A DNA stretch of 64,000 bases. Origin: Cordia subcordata (lineage: Eukaryota > Streptophyta > Magnoliopsida > Boraginales > Cordiaceae). The notes under the pieces are model-generated. The model saw only the letters and a list, made by a program, of their open reading frames with translations, had not been told where the DNA came from and ran no database searches. The stretch spans positions 1,222,501 to 1,286,500 of the forward strand of contig JAPTOF010000028.1 of the NCBI GenBank assembly GCA_028554755.1. The letters run 5' to 3'. Shown here in pieces: positions 22,250 to 33,420 of the stretch. The stretch's first letter is position 1; every line of letters begins with the position of its first letter. A program made the translations under genes and the position numbers.

Positions 22250-24232
22250 ATGGAACCAACTGGAAGTATCGTTTTCACCAGCGTTGGCAGGCCTTATTTC
22301 GGCTTCGATGTTTTCTCCGTTAAACTTCCGTCTAATCTCGTTTCTCAGCCCATTAATCCAGCTGATGAACGCCGCCTCACTGATGGCGTCTCCGTCAATT
22401 ACAATGGCCGATTTGTCGATGACGATAACACGTTTGTTTATATCTCTGAACGTACCGGTGCTGCCCGGATGTACATCGGCCGAGCCGGGCTCACGAAGGC
22501 CGAGCAGATTGGTTCTGATCGACTACAACAAAGCCTCTTCTTCGACCGGCCTGGGATCAGCAACGCCCACCTCTACTTCATCTCGGCTCATGAACCGCCG
22601 GAAAAGCCGTTTAAGAGTTGGTCGGCGCTTTACTCATTCCAGCTTAAGGACAGGGAACATAAACGGTTAACTCCGTACGGTTCGGCCGATTTTAGCCCAG
22701 CGGTTTCGCGGAACGGCAAGTTTATGGCCGTGGCGTCCTACGGATCTCGCTCTTGGGCCGGGGATTTCCGCGACCTACAAACGGATATCGTCGTGTTCCC
22801 GATATCTGACCCGACGAGGCGTTTATTGGTGGCGGACCACGGCGGATGGCCCACATGGTGCGATGACGACACCATTTACTTCCACCGTCAAGCTGATGAT
22901 GGCTGGTGGAGCATTTTCAGACTCGATTTCAAAACCGAAGGTGACGGCGAAGCTGCAGCCGCTGCTCCTTCTCGTGTCACTCCACCTGGTGTCCACTGTT
23001 TCACCCCCGCTGCTTTCCACGGCACAGCCAAAATCGCCGTCGCCACACGGCGGCGCGGTAGAAGCCACCGCCACATCGAGGTTTTCGATTTGGAAACGCG
23101 GCAGTTTTACCCAATCACTGAGCTAATCAATCCGAATTTTCACCATTATAATCCGTTTATCTCGCCGACCTCAACATCCTTAGGTTACCATCGATTCCGC
23201 GGGGAGTCAACTCAGGGGGAGTCGATCGTTCCACACCTCGACTCAGTGAGTTCACCGGTTCAAAGCCTACGCATGCACAGACTCAACGGCTCGTTTCCTT
23301 CATTTTCTACATCAGGTGCTTTCATTGCCTTCAATCGCGATTTCGACGTAAACGCAGGCCTTAAGATCGTCAAATCGGACGGCTCAAAACGCTGGACGTT
23401 GCTTAAAGATCGTACTGCTTTCTACAATTCATGGAGTCCAGTCGAGGACGGCGTAATCTTCACATCAGTAGGCCCTATTTTCGAGTCGACCAAAGCAACG
23501 GTTCAGATTGCTCGGATTAGTTTTGATCCGTTAAAGTTAACGGAAGATGTTGACGAAGTTGAGGTAACCGTCAAAATCCTTACCAAAGAGGAAACGGGGA
23601 ATAATGCGTTCCCGTCATGCTCGCCTGACGGAAAAGCAGTCGTGTTTCGTTCTGGCCGTTCGGGGCATAAGAATTTGTACATTGTAGATGCAGTTAACGG
23701 AGAGTTCGACGGCGGAAGCATCCGTCAATTAACGGAGGGGCCGTGGATCGATACGATGCCGTGTTGGTCACCTGACGGAACATTAATAGCGTTTTCGTCG
23801 AATAGGCACAACCCTGACAATGTCGAAGCGTTTAGTATTTATGTGATCGAGCCGGATGGGACGGGACTGAGGAGGATCCACGTGGCAGGTGGTGATGACG
23901 TGGACAGGGAGAGATTGAACCACTTGTGCTTCAGTGCGGACGGAGAGTGGTTGTCATTCGCGGCCAACTTGGGCGGAGTAACGTCGGATCCGGTTTCATT
24001 GCCCAACCAGTTTCAGCCGTACGGGGATTTATACGTGATGAAGTTGGATGGGAGTGGGTTGAGAAGGCTGACGTGGAATGGGTACGAGAACGGCACGCCA
24101 GCGTGGCATCCACTCGGATGTGACGTGGATTTGGGGATAAGGGAGCTGCGTCTGGCTGAGGAACCAGATCAAGTTGGGGAAAAGTTAAGGGGTCAATTTG
24201 ACGAGCCATTGTGGATCACTTGTGATATTTAA
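22250..24232 (+). CDS. TolB-like / DPP6 N-terminal-like beta-propeller protein, intronless
   Basis: This intact 660-residue ORF has no intron. I chose ATG 22250 because it is the first ATG in frame and has a good context (aaaaATGG); the frame extends upstream to 22124 only through non-ATG codons. At least four PD40-type strands are visible: around residues 145-165, 453-471 (CSPDGKAVVFRSGRSG), 502-519 (CWSPDGTLIAFSSNRH) and 558-575. Such repeats form the beta-propeller of TolB, of the N-terminus of dipeptidyl peptidase IV-like proteins and of a small plant family. The length matches the plant proteins annotated as DPP6 N-terminal domain-like. There is no peptidase domain after the propeller, so enzymatic activity is unlikely and a binding role is inferred. 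No clear signal peptide from this start. Codon use is GC-richer than the surroundings. The biological role is not established. Confidence 0.92.
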   Translation: MEPTGSIVFTSVGRPYFGFDVFSVKLPSNLVSQPINPADERRLTDGVSVNYNGRFVDDDNTFVYISERTGAARMYIGRAGLTKAEQIGSDRLQQSLFFDRPGISNAHLYFISAHEPPEKPFKSWSALYSFQLKDREHKRLTPYGSADFSPAVSRNGKFMAVASYGSRSWAGDFRDLQTDIVVFPISDPTRRLLVADHGGWPTWCDDDTIYFHRQADDGWWSIFRLDFKTEGDGEAAAAAPSRVTPPGVHCFTPAAFHGTAKIAVATRRRGRSHRHIEVFDLETRQFYPITELINPNFHHYNPFISPTSTSLGYHRFRGESTQGESIVPHLDSVSSPVQSLRMHRLNGSFPSFSTSGAFIAFNRDFDVNAGLKIVKSDGSKRWTLLKDRTAFYNSWSPVEDGVIFTSVGPIFESTKATVQIARISFDPLKLTEDVDEVEVTVKILTKEETGNNAFPSCSPDGKAVVFRSGRSGHKNLYIVDAVNGEFDGGSIRQLTEGPWIDTMPCWSPDGTLIAFSSNRHNPDNVEAFSIYVIEPDGTGLRRIHVAGGDDVDRERLNHLCFSADGEWLSFAANLGGVTSDPVSLPNQFQPYGDLYVMKLDGSGLRRLTWNGYENGTPAWHPLGCDVDLGIRELRLAEEPDQVGEKLRGQFDEPLWITCDI

Positions 24233-25849
24233 GTGAAGTGTTTCGCTGATTTAGCATAGTTTGAAAAGATGACGTCCAAGTTCAATGCATGTTGTACTTC
24301 TGTTATGTCTGGAATGATGAGCTTATTATAAGATGTTTTTTTTTTTTAATTGATATAAAAAAAATATTTATTTTATAAAATATAAGACATTTTATTATAA
24401 GTATTTTATAAAAATACTTAATAAATTATATATTTTTATCTTATAGAATATAACTAGTCTAATTTTGTCTTATTTTTCATAATTATAAATAAAATATTTT
24501 ATCACAAATATTTTATAAAAGTTAAACCAAATCATAAGTTTTTGTATAAAAGCTTCTTAAAATAAACCTATACCAAATAGAGCTTGACATTGATTTTGCA
24601 CTTACGTAGTTTGTCCAACTTTAGTGAAAACAGAAACGTTTGAATCTAGCAACATGTTATTATATTATATAATGCTCAAGACATGACTTAATTAGTTACC
24701 ACTAGTTGTTAACCTGTGCCCTACATGGAGTCTGAGTGCCAACTCTGTAAAAAAAAAAGTGAAAGGTTTAAAAAACATATTATGATTGTAGTGTTTCACC
24801 GGGTATATGTACTTTTGATATTATATATTTGAATTGATTGTAAAGAACGATAATGACAAAATATTTAATTTGCAACCATACCAAAGAATAATGTAATTTG
24901 AGACAACAACTACCGTACGTAATAGTTGTGCTTCACCGCTATCATAATACATATATATATATATATATATATATATTCTATTTTAACAAACATATATATG
25001 TACTTGGCAATATATGGCGTCAGTACAAAGACTTGTCAACACATACCCAAAACCTTTCATGTACATAAGAGGTACACACAACGGTACCAAAATGTAAGCA
25101 TTCCTGTCACCATACGACGCCATATATGAAAAGAAAATATATCCATGACAGCTTAGTGGGATGCTAGGTAAGCAAAGACCCAAACATATAGGATCACTTA
25201 TCATTATTAGACTTATCTTACGTTATTTATATCCCAGTGACAACCAGCAGGGATTCTTAAAGTTGGATTGCTGCACAAAATACAGAATCATCTGCTCCAC
25301 AATCGGGTGAATGTCCTCATTACAAAAAAAAGCAGCTTCATCTGCAATAGTAATATGACAGTCATTTAGGATATCAGTGACACGGAGGGGAGAAAATTTA
25401 TTGAGCAGGTCATTACATGCAGGGATGTCAGTGGGAGCTATAGATTCAAGGTTCGGTTAAACCTGTTCAACGACAACAACATTTTCACGATCCACATCAA
25501 CGGCGACTGGTTGTCTCTGCCAAACTATATATGGGAAGCATTTTAAAAATTCCAGTATATAAATTTTCATATATTTTTTTTGTTTAATTAAGAATATTTT
25601 TGGTAATAAGTTAATAGTGCAATATAAATTAGTTAAACTATATATGTTTGTTCATGGAAAATATATAACGAGGTTACCACATTTGGAAGAACTAAATCAG
25701 CCTCATGCATATCAAAGTTTGGATTTTCCTGTACACGAACATAACATGCAATTGTAAAACTCTTAGTACTGTGAGTATGAGAAAGAGAACATAACATAAC
25801 GGAAAAATTTTGGCTAAATATAATGGACATATAAATAGCTATTCACAGG
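24233..25849. other. Intergenic region downstream of the propeller gene
   Basis: No complete gene. A (TA)n run lies at 24950-24976. A possible minus-strand Helitron end lies at 24702-24732. On the minus strand 25530-25230 reads as a mostly open stretch (TDIPACNDLLNKF, DEAAFFCNEDIHPIVEQM) with one stop. I do not recognise it, and it may be a decayed exon. Confidence 0.4.
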
Positions 25850-26004
25850 CAGTGTTTTAAAAATCGGACCGACTGACGGACCGGCTGGCGAATTGGACAC
25901 CTTACTGGTTCTAGGGTCAACTGGTCCGACCGGTCCAACCAGCGGTTCGACCGGACTGACTCTGCTTCCAGTAAAGAGTAAAGGCTAAGGAATAATATGA
26001 TTTA

Positions 26005-26336
26005 TGTTGAATGTAGCCCCTATTCTTGAGCAACAAGAATAGCAGATTTCTTTGTTAGCATATTACCTTATTCGCTTGTTGCCTTTTGTAGCACATAATT
26101 AATTAGTTGTCTTTTCTGCTTAATAGGTTTAGAAATCCTTTGCACTATAAATATGTGGCAACACTCATTATGTTATGTGTGAGAGAGAAACTGAAGTGAG
26201 AGCCTTGTAGTATTCGTGATCAATAATATAATTATTCTCTGCTGCCCGTGGACGTAGGCTTTAAAGCCGAACCACGTAATTCTTGTGTCCGTTATTTCTT
26301 CTCGTATTCTTCGTGTTTGCTTGTTTTTCCCCAACA
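26005..26336 (+). repeat. 5' LTR of the Tnt1/Tork-like element
   Basis: Starts TGTTGAATG and ends CCCCAACA, with a TATA box (ctataaatatg) at about 26146-26154. The primer site tggtatcagaactt begins at 26340, matching initiator tRNA-Met with mismatches. Confidence 0.93.
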
Positions 26337-27573
26337 AACTGGTATCAGAACTTAGGTATTAATCCCCTGCGAAGAAAAAAAAAATCAAAACTCATTGAAA
26401 CTTGAATTCTTTGTTTCCAAACCAAACAAAGCCTTAATTTTTCCAATTGAAACCAAACACGGCCTTAAAACTAGCCGTGTTGGGTCTTGTTTGAAACCAC
26501 TCACCGAAGTAGCCAAATCTTTGAAGCTTGGTATCATCACATTCGTTGTCGTCAAAGGAACTCAACAGTGCTTGTCTCATCGGCTTTGGTGCTCGGAAAA
26601 GGTACCGACGAAGAGGAGGAAAAACGTCGGCGACGAGGTGGCCGTGGTGACGTTCTGGTGGTTTTCACGACAGAGGAGTGGCATCATCTTGCTTGGCATT
26701 CAACTAGGATTGTTTCGGTACCATTAAAGTGCGATTTGGTGAATATAGGAGCAATTGGCCATTGACGGGTAGAACTTGAGATCGCGCGACGAGGCGTCCT
26801 TATCGACCAGCATATTCGGCTTGCTGATAGCACTGTCAAGCTCTCTGGCCGACGAGAAACCTGGTGGTGGCTACAGAGTCGGCGTTGGTGGCTTGGTGCG
26901 TGAGCTTGAATCTGATGGGTCTTGGTGGCTTGTTTGGGAGAAGAAACAGGTAGAGAAGAAAGAACCCGCGGGCTCTTGGGTTTTTTGGTTTTGGGTCACG
27001 TTTTTTTTTGGGGTTTTTGATTTAGGGTATTTGGTATTATTTTTTTTTTTGGGTCGGGTTCTGGTTTTGGGTTTGGGTAGAAGGCTAGGGGTTGGACCGG
27101 GTTCTGGGTTAATTTTTTTGTGTTGGGCTTGGCAAGTTTCTATTAAAAAAAAAAACCTTTTTTTTGGGGCTTGGGCTTTTAGTCTAAGAGGAAAAAAAGA
27201 GGGGGGCAAATTTTTAATTGGATTGGGCCTAGTCCAGGAAACAAAAAAAAAAAAAAACACTAATTTGACCTTTGACCAGCATTGACCGGGTTTGACTTTG
27301 GCTGTTGACCATTAACCAAGGGTTGACCGAATTTGACCAGAGCCTTACCCACTTTTTTCGAAGTGCTGAGTCTGTTTTTGGGCTCTATTTTTCCAGATTC
27401 TACTTCGAAGTACGTGTTTAGGGCAGGTGTTGACTTTGACCAATAGGTTTGACTTTGACCGGTGTTGACCAAAGTTGACCAGGGGTGTTCCTAAGGTTTT
27501 TTGACGTGCTGAATCTGTTTTTGCGATCCATTGAGCCAAATTCCATCCCGAAGTGTGAGTTTTGTGCAAACGA
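26337..27573 (+). other. Unusually long leader of the copia element with TTGAC-motif array
   Basis: Between the primer site and the gag ATG lie 1.2 kb without a copia domain. Bases 26480-26950 are GC-richer and partly open but unrecognised. Bases 26960-27260 are G/T-rich with long homopolymers. Bases 27265-27480 hold 13 TTGACC/TTGACT motifs in two clusters, part of a diverged tandem duplication of about 135 bp (each half includes gtgctgartctgttttt). Confidence 0.7.
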
Positions 27574-28409
27574 AGATGTCTTCCACAGGTAGAAAGTTTG
27601 AAATCGAGAAGTTTGACGGGAGAATGAGTTTCAGTCTTTGGAGGATCAGATTCAAGGCATTTATGACAATGCAAGGACTTTGAAAAGTCATTGAAGAAGT
27701 GATCCTGGAAAAGACGGAACCAGCAGTGAGAGAAGAACTCGAAGCGAAAGCCTTGAGTGCAATACATATGTCCGTGACAAATGAAGTATTGCTGGAGATT
27801 GCTGAGAAGACGACAGCAGTTGAGGCTTGGAATACTTTGGTGGAATTGTATGCATCTAAATCTCTCACCAATCGCCTCTACTTGAAGAAGCGATTGTATC
27901 ATCTTAGAATGAAAGAAGGTACGCCACTAAAACAACACCTTGATGAGTTTACCTCTTGTTTTATTGCTTTGAAGGATGTGGGTGTTAAAATTGATGACGA
28001 AGATCAAGCTATGATTGTATTATGCTCCTTACCGCCTTCATATATGAACTTTGTGGACACTATGTTGTACGGGAGGGATAAAATTACCTTTGAAGATGTG
28101 ATTACTTCATTAAAATCGAAAGATCTTCAAACAGATATTCCGGGACATAGGGAAGAAGTTCTTGGGGAAGGTTTAGTGGGTAGAGGGAGATCGGAGAATA
28201 GAGGGGGATCTTCGAGTAGAAAGAAAAGCAATTCAAGGTCAAAATCAAGAGTAAGGAAGCTACGCTGTTTCGAGTGTGGTGAAAAGGGTCACATTAAGAA
28301 AGAATGTCCAAAATCAAAAAGGGAAAGAAAAAGGTGGAGAATTCAGCTAATGTGGTGGAGAGTGCTGACAGTGATGGAGATAACTCGAGTAGTACCGGGG
28401 AAGTTTTGA
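27574..28409 (+). pseudogene. Copia gag with premature stop
   Basis: ATG 27574 opens a frame (KFEIEKFDGRMSFSLWRIRF) that is stopped at TGA 27681-27683, where Trp is expected. It then continues open from about 27684 with the UBN2-type gag core (VEAWNTLVELYASKSLTNRL, EGTPLKQHLDEF, LPPSYMNFVDTML). The zinc knuckle CFECGEKGHIKKEC at about 28266-28307 is CX2CX4HX4C. Frame is lost after the knuckle. Gag would build the particle. Confidence 0.88.
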
Positions 28410-30692
28410 CTGTGAGTGGATCACAGTGGCATAATCAATGGGTTCTTGATACTGGTGCAACGTTCCATATTTGTCCTAGGCGCGACTGGTTCTCTTCTTA
28501 TTCCAAAAGAGAAGGGAAAGTCTTTCTAGGCAATGATCTTTCGTTGAAGGTGGAGGGAATGGGCATAGTAAATATCAAGATGTTTGATGGTATTACAAGA
28601 TCTCTCAAGTGTTGGCATGTACCGGAGCTGAAGAAAAAATTTAATTTCTCTTGGGCGTTTGGATTTTCATGGATACAAATTCCGAAGTGAGAATGGTGTC
28701 TTAAAAGTGACCAAAGGTGCAATTGTGCTCTTGAAAGGGAACTTGACTGGCGGCCTATATGTCCTTCAAGGTAGTACAGTTACAGGTGTTGCAGCTGTTA
28801 CATCCGAGGAAAGTGATAATGACACTACGCAGTTGTGGCACAAAAGGTTGGGCCATATGAGTGAGAGGGGACTGACCGAGCTGAGTAAGAGGGATTTGCT
28901 TTGTGGACAAAGAACTGGAAAGCTTGAATTCTGCGAGCATTGTGTCGTTGGAAAGCAAATCAGGGTGAAGTTCAGCAAGGGGCAGGAAAACACCAAAGGT
29001 GCACTTGATTATATTCATTCTGATCCTTGGGTTCCTATTAAAGTTCCTTCCAAGAAAGGTGTCAGGTATTACATCATTTTCATTGATGCATACTCTCGGA
29101 TGGTATGGGTATACTTCTTGAAAACTAAAGATGAGACGTTTCCAACATTTGTCTAGTGGAAGACGTTGATTGAGAAGCAGACTGATAAACAAATTAAGCT
29201 TCTTAGGACTGACAATGGGTTGGAATATTGCAATAAAGAGTTTGATGAATTCTGCAGGAAACATGGCATTGTGAGACACCGCACATGTGTAGGGACACCA
29301 CAACAAAATGGAGTTGCAAAACGCATGAATAGAACTCTGGTGGAGAGAGCTCGTTGTATGCTCTCCCAATCTGGTTTGAGTCAAGACTTTTAGGCTGAAG
29401 CTGTCAATACGGCATGCTACTTGGTGAATAGGTCTACATCCAAAGCTATTGAATTGAAAACTCCTTTTGAGTTATGGTCTGGCAAGCCTGCTGACTACTC
29501 TCAATTGAGGGCGTTCGGTTGCCCTGCATACGCTCACGTGAAGGATGGCAAGTTGGAGCCGAGGGCAAAGAAATGCATATTTCTAGGCTATGCGTCCGAG
29601 AGGAAAGGTTACAGGTTGTGGTGCATAGATCCAAAGTCTCCAGGTTTCCTCATCAGCAGGGATGTCATATTCAATGAGTCTGCTTTATTAGACCAAGAAA
29701 AGGAGAAAGCGGTAGCTAGTTTAGACCACGGTGTCAAAGAGCAGGTGGAGGTATTTGCTGATGTTCCAAATGTTCCATCTAGCAGTCAAATTCAGCCGAC
29801 TCAACCAACTGAGGTACATGATCAAAATGTGCCTGAACAACAGAAGTACAGAATTGCCACAAGGCGAGAAAGGAGAAAAATTAGAGAGCCTCAAAGGTAC
29901 GGATACGCTGATCTTGTTGCTTATGCTTTGACTATTGCCGAAACAATTGAAGGACATGAGCCGAATTCATATAAAGAGGCCATATCTGGGAAAGATTCTG
30001 CTCAGTTAGTGGGTGCCATGAGTGAGGAGATTGAGTCTCTTCATAAGAATCAAATGTGGGAGCTTGTTGAATTGCCTAAGGGACAGCGAGTTGTCGGTTG
30101 CAAATGGGTTTACAAGAAAAAGGAAGGTACTCTAGGGGTTGAAGGTCCTCAATACAAGGCACGGTTGGTGGCAAAAGGCTATACACAAAGGGAGGGTGTT
30201 GACTTCAACGAAGTGTTCTCTCCGGTTGTGAAGCATAGTTCCATCAGGGTTTTACTTGCCTTGGTTGCTCTTCATGACTTAGAGCTTGAGCAGCTAGATG
30301 TGAAAACGGCGTTTTTGCATGGTGATCTTGAAGAGAAAATTTACATGAGTCAACCAGAGGGGTATATAGTTTCTGGTAAGGAGAACCATGTTTGCAAACT
30401 GAAGAAGTTCTTGTATGGGTTGAAGCAGTCACCTCGGCAATGGTATAAGAGATTTGACACATTCATGGTAGGTGTTGGATACACAAGGAGTGCCTATGAC
30501 AGCTGTGTGTATCTCAAAAGGCTTTCAGATGGTTCGTTTGTGTACTTGTTGTTGTATGTCGATGATATGCTTATTGCTGCAAAAAGCATGTCTGCAATCG
30601 ACGAATTAAAGAAGCAGCTAGGTGATGAGTTTGAGATGAAGGATCTTGGAGCAAAGAAAGAAGATTCTTGGCATGGAGATTCACAGAGATAG
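28304..30692 (+). pseudogene. Copia protease, integrase and reverse transcriptase, broken
   Basis: The protease keeps its DTGA box (WVLDTGATFHICP, about 28440). A frame change follows, then the integrase zinc region (LWHKRLGHMSERG, CEHCVVGKQ), the core Asp (IHSDPW) and the second Asp (TDNGLEY). The catalytic Glu expected after PQQNGVA is Lys (AAA, 29319-29321). Stops occur at 29154-29156 and 29391-29393. The reverse transcriptase is open and well preserved from 29421, with CKWVYKKK, FSPVVKHSSIR, QLDVKTAFLHGDL and an intact LLYVDDML catalytic box near 30550. It shifts frame near 30650 after KDLG. Confidence 0.92.
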
Positions 30693-31532
30693 AAACGCTG
30701 GAAGTCGTTCTTGTCTCAACAGAGTTATATTGAGAAAGTGCTAGAGCGTTTCGGGATGCTGAAAGCAAAGCCTGTGAGTGTGCCGCTTGCTGCTCATTTC
30801 AAGTTGTCTGCAGATTTGTCACCTAAAACTGAGGAGGAGGTAGAGCATATGTCTCATGTTCCATACTCGAGTGCTGTTGGCAGCTTGATGTATGCTATGG
30901 TGTGCACTCGACCTGATATTTCACATGCAGTTAGTGTTATGAGCAGGTATATGGCATCACCTGGGAAAGCACACTGGGAAACGGTGAAATGGATAATGAG
31001 ATATTTGCGTTGGCACTACGAATGTAGGTTTACTGTTTAGCAAGATGACTGGAGATTGCGCAAGGTTGGTGGGTTATTGTGATTCAAACTTTGCGGGTGA
31101 CCTTCATAAGAGAAGATCTCTGACGGGTTACGTGTTTACTCTCTCTGGATGTGCTATCAGTTGGAAAGCGACATTACGCCATCGTGGCATTGTCGACTCA
31201 TCAAGCGGAGTACATGGCAATTGCGAAGGCGTGAAGGAGGCCATGTGGTTACAAGGCACAGTTCGTGATCTTGGATCGCAGAAGATACAAGTCTGATCTT
31301 TTGTGATAGCTAGAGTGCAATCTATCTGACGAAGAATCAGATGTATCATGAGAGGACTAAACACATTGATATCAGATATCACTTTATCGGAGCTATTGTA
31401 TCACAAGGAATCATATCAGTGCAGAAGATATCTACCCATGAGAATCCAGCAGATATGATGACTAAAGTGGTTCCAGTCAGGAAGTTTAAGCATTGCTTGG
31501 ACTTAGTTGCTATTTGCGGTGCGGAGCATTGA
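30693..31532 (+). pseudogene. Copia RT end and RNase H, frameshifted
   Basis: Three frames together give the end of RT (YIEKVLERFGM, YSSAVGSLMYAMVCTRPDI) and the RNase H (VGYCDSNFAGD, RRSLTGYVFTLSG). The AEY-like segment is shifted near 31195, and the end reads [13 protein letters not shown] and [11 protein letters not shown] stop at 31038-31040 and several frame changes disable it. Confidence 0.88.
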
Positions 31533-31603
31533 GCTCTTGGAGGCAATTGGCTGCAGGGATGATGGTGTATTGATTGGAGCGAATACGTGCCAAGGTGGAG
31601 ATT

Positions 31604-31935
31604 TGTTCAATGTGGCCCGTATTCTTGGGCAACAAGAATAGCAGATTTCTTTGTTAGCATATTACCTTATTCGCTTGTTGCCTTTTGTAGCACATAATTA
31701 ATTAGTTTCCTTTTCTGCTTAATAGGTTTAGGAAACCTTTGCACTATAAATATGTGGCAATACTCATTATGTTATGTGTGAGAGAGAAACTGAAGTGAGA
31801 GCCTTGTAATATTCGTGATCAATAATAGAATTATTCTCTACTGCCCGTGGACATAGGCTTTAAAGCCGAACCACGTAATTCTTGTGTCCGTTATTTCTTC
31901 TCGTATTCTTCATGTTTGCATGTTTTTCCCCAACA
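31604..31935 (+). repeat. 3' LTR of the Tnt1/Tork-like element
   Basis: 332 bp, the same length as the 5' LTR. It is preceded by the short purine tract aaggtggagattt. Ends in CCCCAACA followed by the ATTTA target copy. Confidence 0.93.
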
Positions 31936-32888
31936 ATTTATATGTAAAATGTGTATAAATATTTTTAAAAAAGATATATATACACGAAAATGTTTCAAAA
32001 AATAAGATAAATAGCCACATAAGCATCCTTGACAATCAAATATTCAATTTGCTGACTCCTGATTGCATGCAAATTACCATAGATTTTGTTTTCTTTATTT
32101 TTCCCACTCTTTTAGTTGTTTTAGGCTAATTGTGGGCTGTGGCAATCAACAAAGTTAAGCCCAACAAACTAAAATAACATGAAACCTAATAAATTTACAA
32201 AAGTCGGGTTCAATCGATTCTAGCCGGGCCAATCAATTCACCGGGTCTATTTTTTCCGATTTTTGAGCTCTTCGATTTTTAAGCATCGCTTGGCTCTCTA
32301 TTTTACTAGTTCTCGATTGGACCGGTTTGACCTGCCTGTCTAATCCGATTTTCAAAACATTGTTCATAGGGGGTAGAACTAGGAGGACCACGGTGGGGTT
32401 AGGCCTTGGCCCCCAAGCTGCAGAAGATACTTTTATATGTATATGTGTTATATTTAATTAAAAATCAAAAAATGAAAAAAATTACTTTTGCCTCCCCATT
32501 TTTTTAAGTAGGTGAATATTCTAATGCACAACATTAATATAATGGCTAAAAGTAATTTTTTCTATGTATTTATCATAATCTTTTTTCTTTATTTTTTAAT
32601 TTTGAAACTTCTAGTTTTAGTCGTAGTATTCTAGTGAGTTTTTTAGTTATTTAAAATAATATTTAAGTGCTCAAATTCATTATGGCTTGGTAGTTTTAGT
32701 GGATAAAATTCTAATAGAGTTTAATTTATTTATCTTTTGTTTAGACGATTCTAAAGTTTGTAGATAGAAATAATTTATTTTTCTATTTAATTCTTAATTA
32801 ATTTTGGGTTTTTTTCCATATAAAAATATAATTTTTCATGAAAATATACTCTTTTCTTTTTCTATAAGTTTTTGAGCAACTGCTCTAG

Positions 32889-33420
32889 TTTGAAATAAGG
32901 TGTGAATACAATAATTGTAGGGTGAGAATAAAAATTATATGTCGTAAGTCCTATGAGTATCCTTATCTCGTTATCTATTTCAGAACTAATTCTAAACCTC
33001 TCTTCTAATTTGGTTAAGCATTCCTAATAATTAATTGAGTAGCAATTTAGTTAAAAAATTAAGCTCGAAATAGAATAATCACTCAAATAAATAAAGTAAT
33101 TGATATCAAGTTAACATAAGATAATCAAATATTCATCAAAGGATTTATTGTAACTTTGAATATTAAATTTAGTTTATAATTAAAAACATGGGATGTTAAC
33201 AAATAACTGAAGCATATTATACTAATTAAAAACTAAAACATTAATCTAGAATATAAAATTAAATTTAATCCTAAAATAGAAATTTAAATTAAAAACTAAC
33301 GTTAAATTATAAAATAATAATTTAAATCTAAAGTAAAATTTAATACTAAAATGAAAAATAATTCAAGAAATATAATTTTTATTTTCACCCTGCATTTTGT
33401 ATGTTTACACCTATTTCAAA
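32889..33420. mobile_element. MITE with about 50-bp inverted repeats
   Basis: Bases 32889-32940 and the complement of 33370-33420 share TTTGAAATA(A)GGTGT, AGGGTGA.AATAAAA and ATTATAT in the same order. The interior is very AT-rich and non-coding. No target duplication is obvious. Confidence 0.6.

Larger units (their letters stand above)
26005..31935 (+). mobile_element. Tnt1/Tork-like Ty1/copia retrotransposon, 5.9 kb, disabled
   Basis: Two 332-bp LTRs are flanked by identical ATTTA (26000-26004 and 31936-31940). The order of domains is the copia order: gag, protease, integrase, reverse transcriptase, RNase H. By eye the LTRs differ at about 15 of 332 positions, so the insertion is not recent. 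Stops, frameshifts and a catalytic integrase substitution disable it. It sits inside a hAT-type element. Confidence 0.94.
25850..32362. mobile_element. Non-autonomous hAT-type element, split by a copia insertion
   Basis: Ends CAGTGTTTTAAAAATCGG and the complement of CAATGTTTTGAAAATCGG are inverted repeats with two mismatches. The flanks TTCACAGG (25842-25849) and TTCATAGG (32363-32370) form an 8-bp target duplication with one mismatch. Without the copia element and its 5-bp duplication the element is 577 bp. The interior next to both ends is rich in ggaccgg/accggt motifs and does not code. Confidence 0.83.

Noticed and set aside
26776..27285. Long open frame in the copia leader and its antisense counterpart
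   Set aside because: It runs through G/T-rich homopolymers, giving W/G/F- or K/P-biased translations without a domain. Treated as leader sequence.
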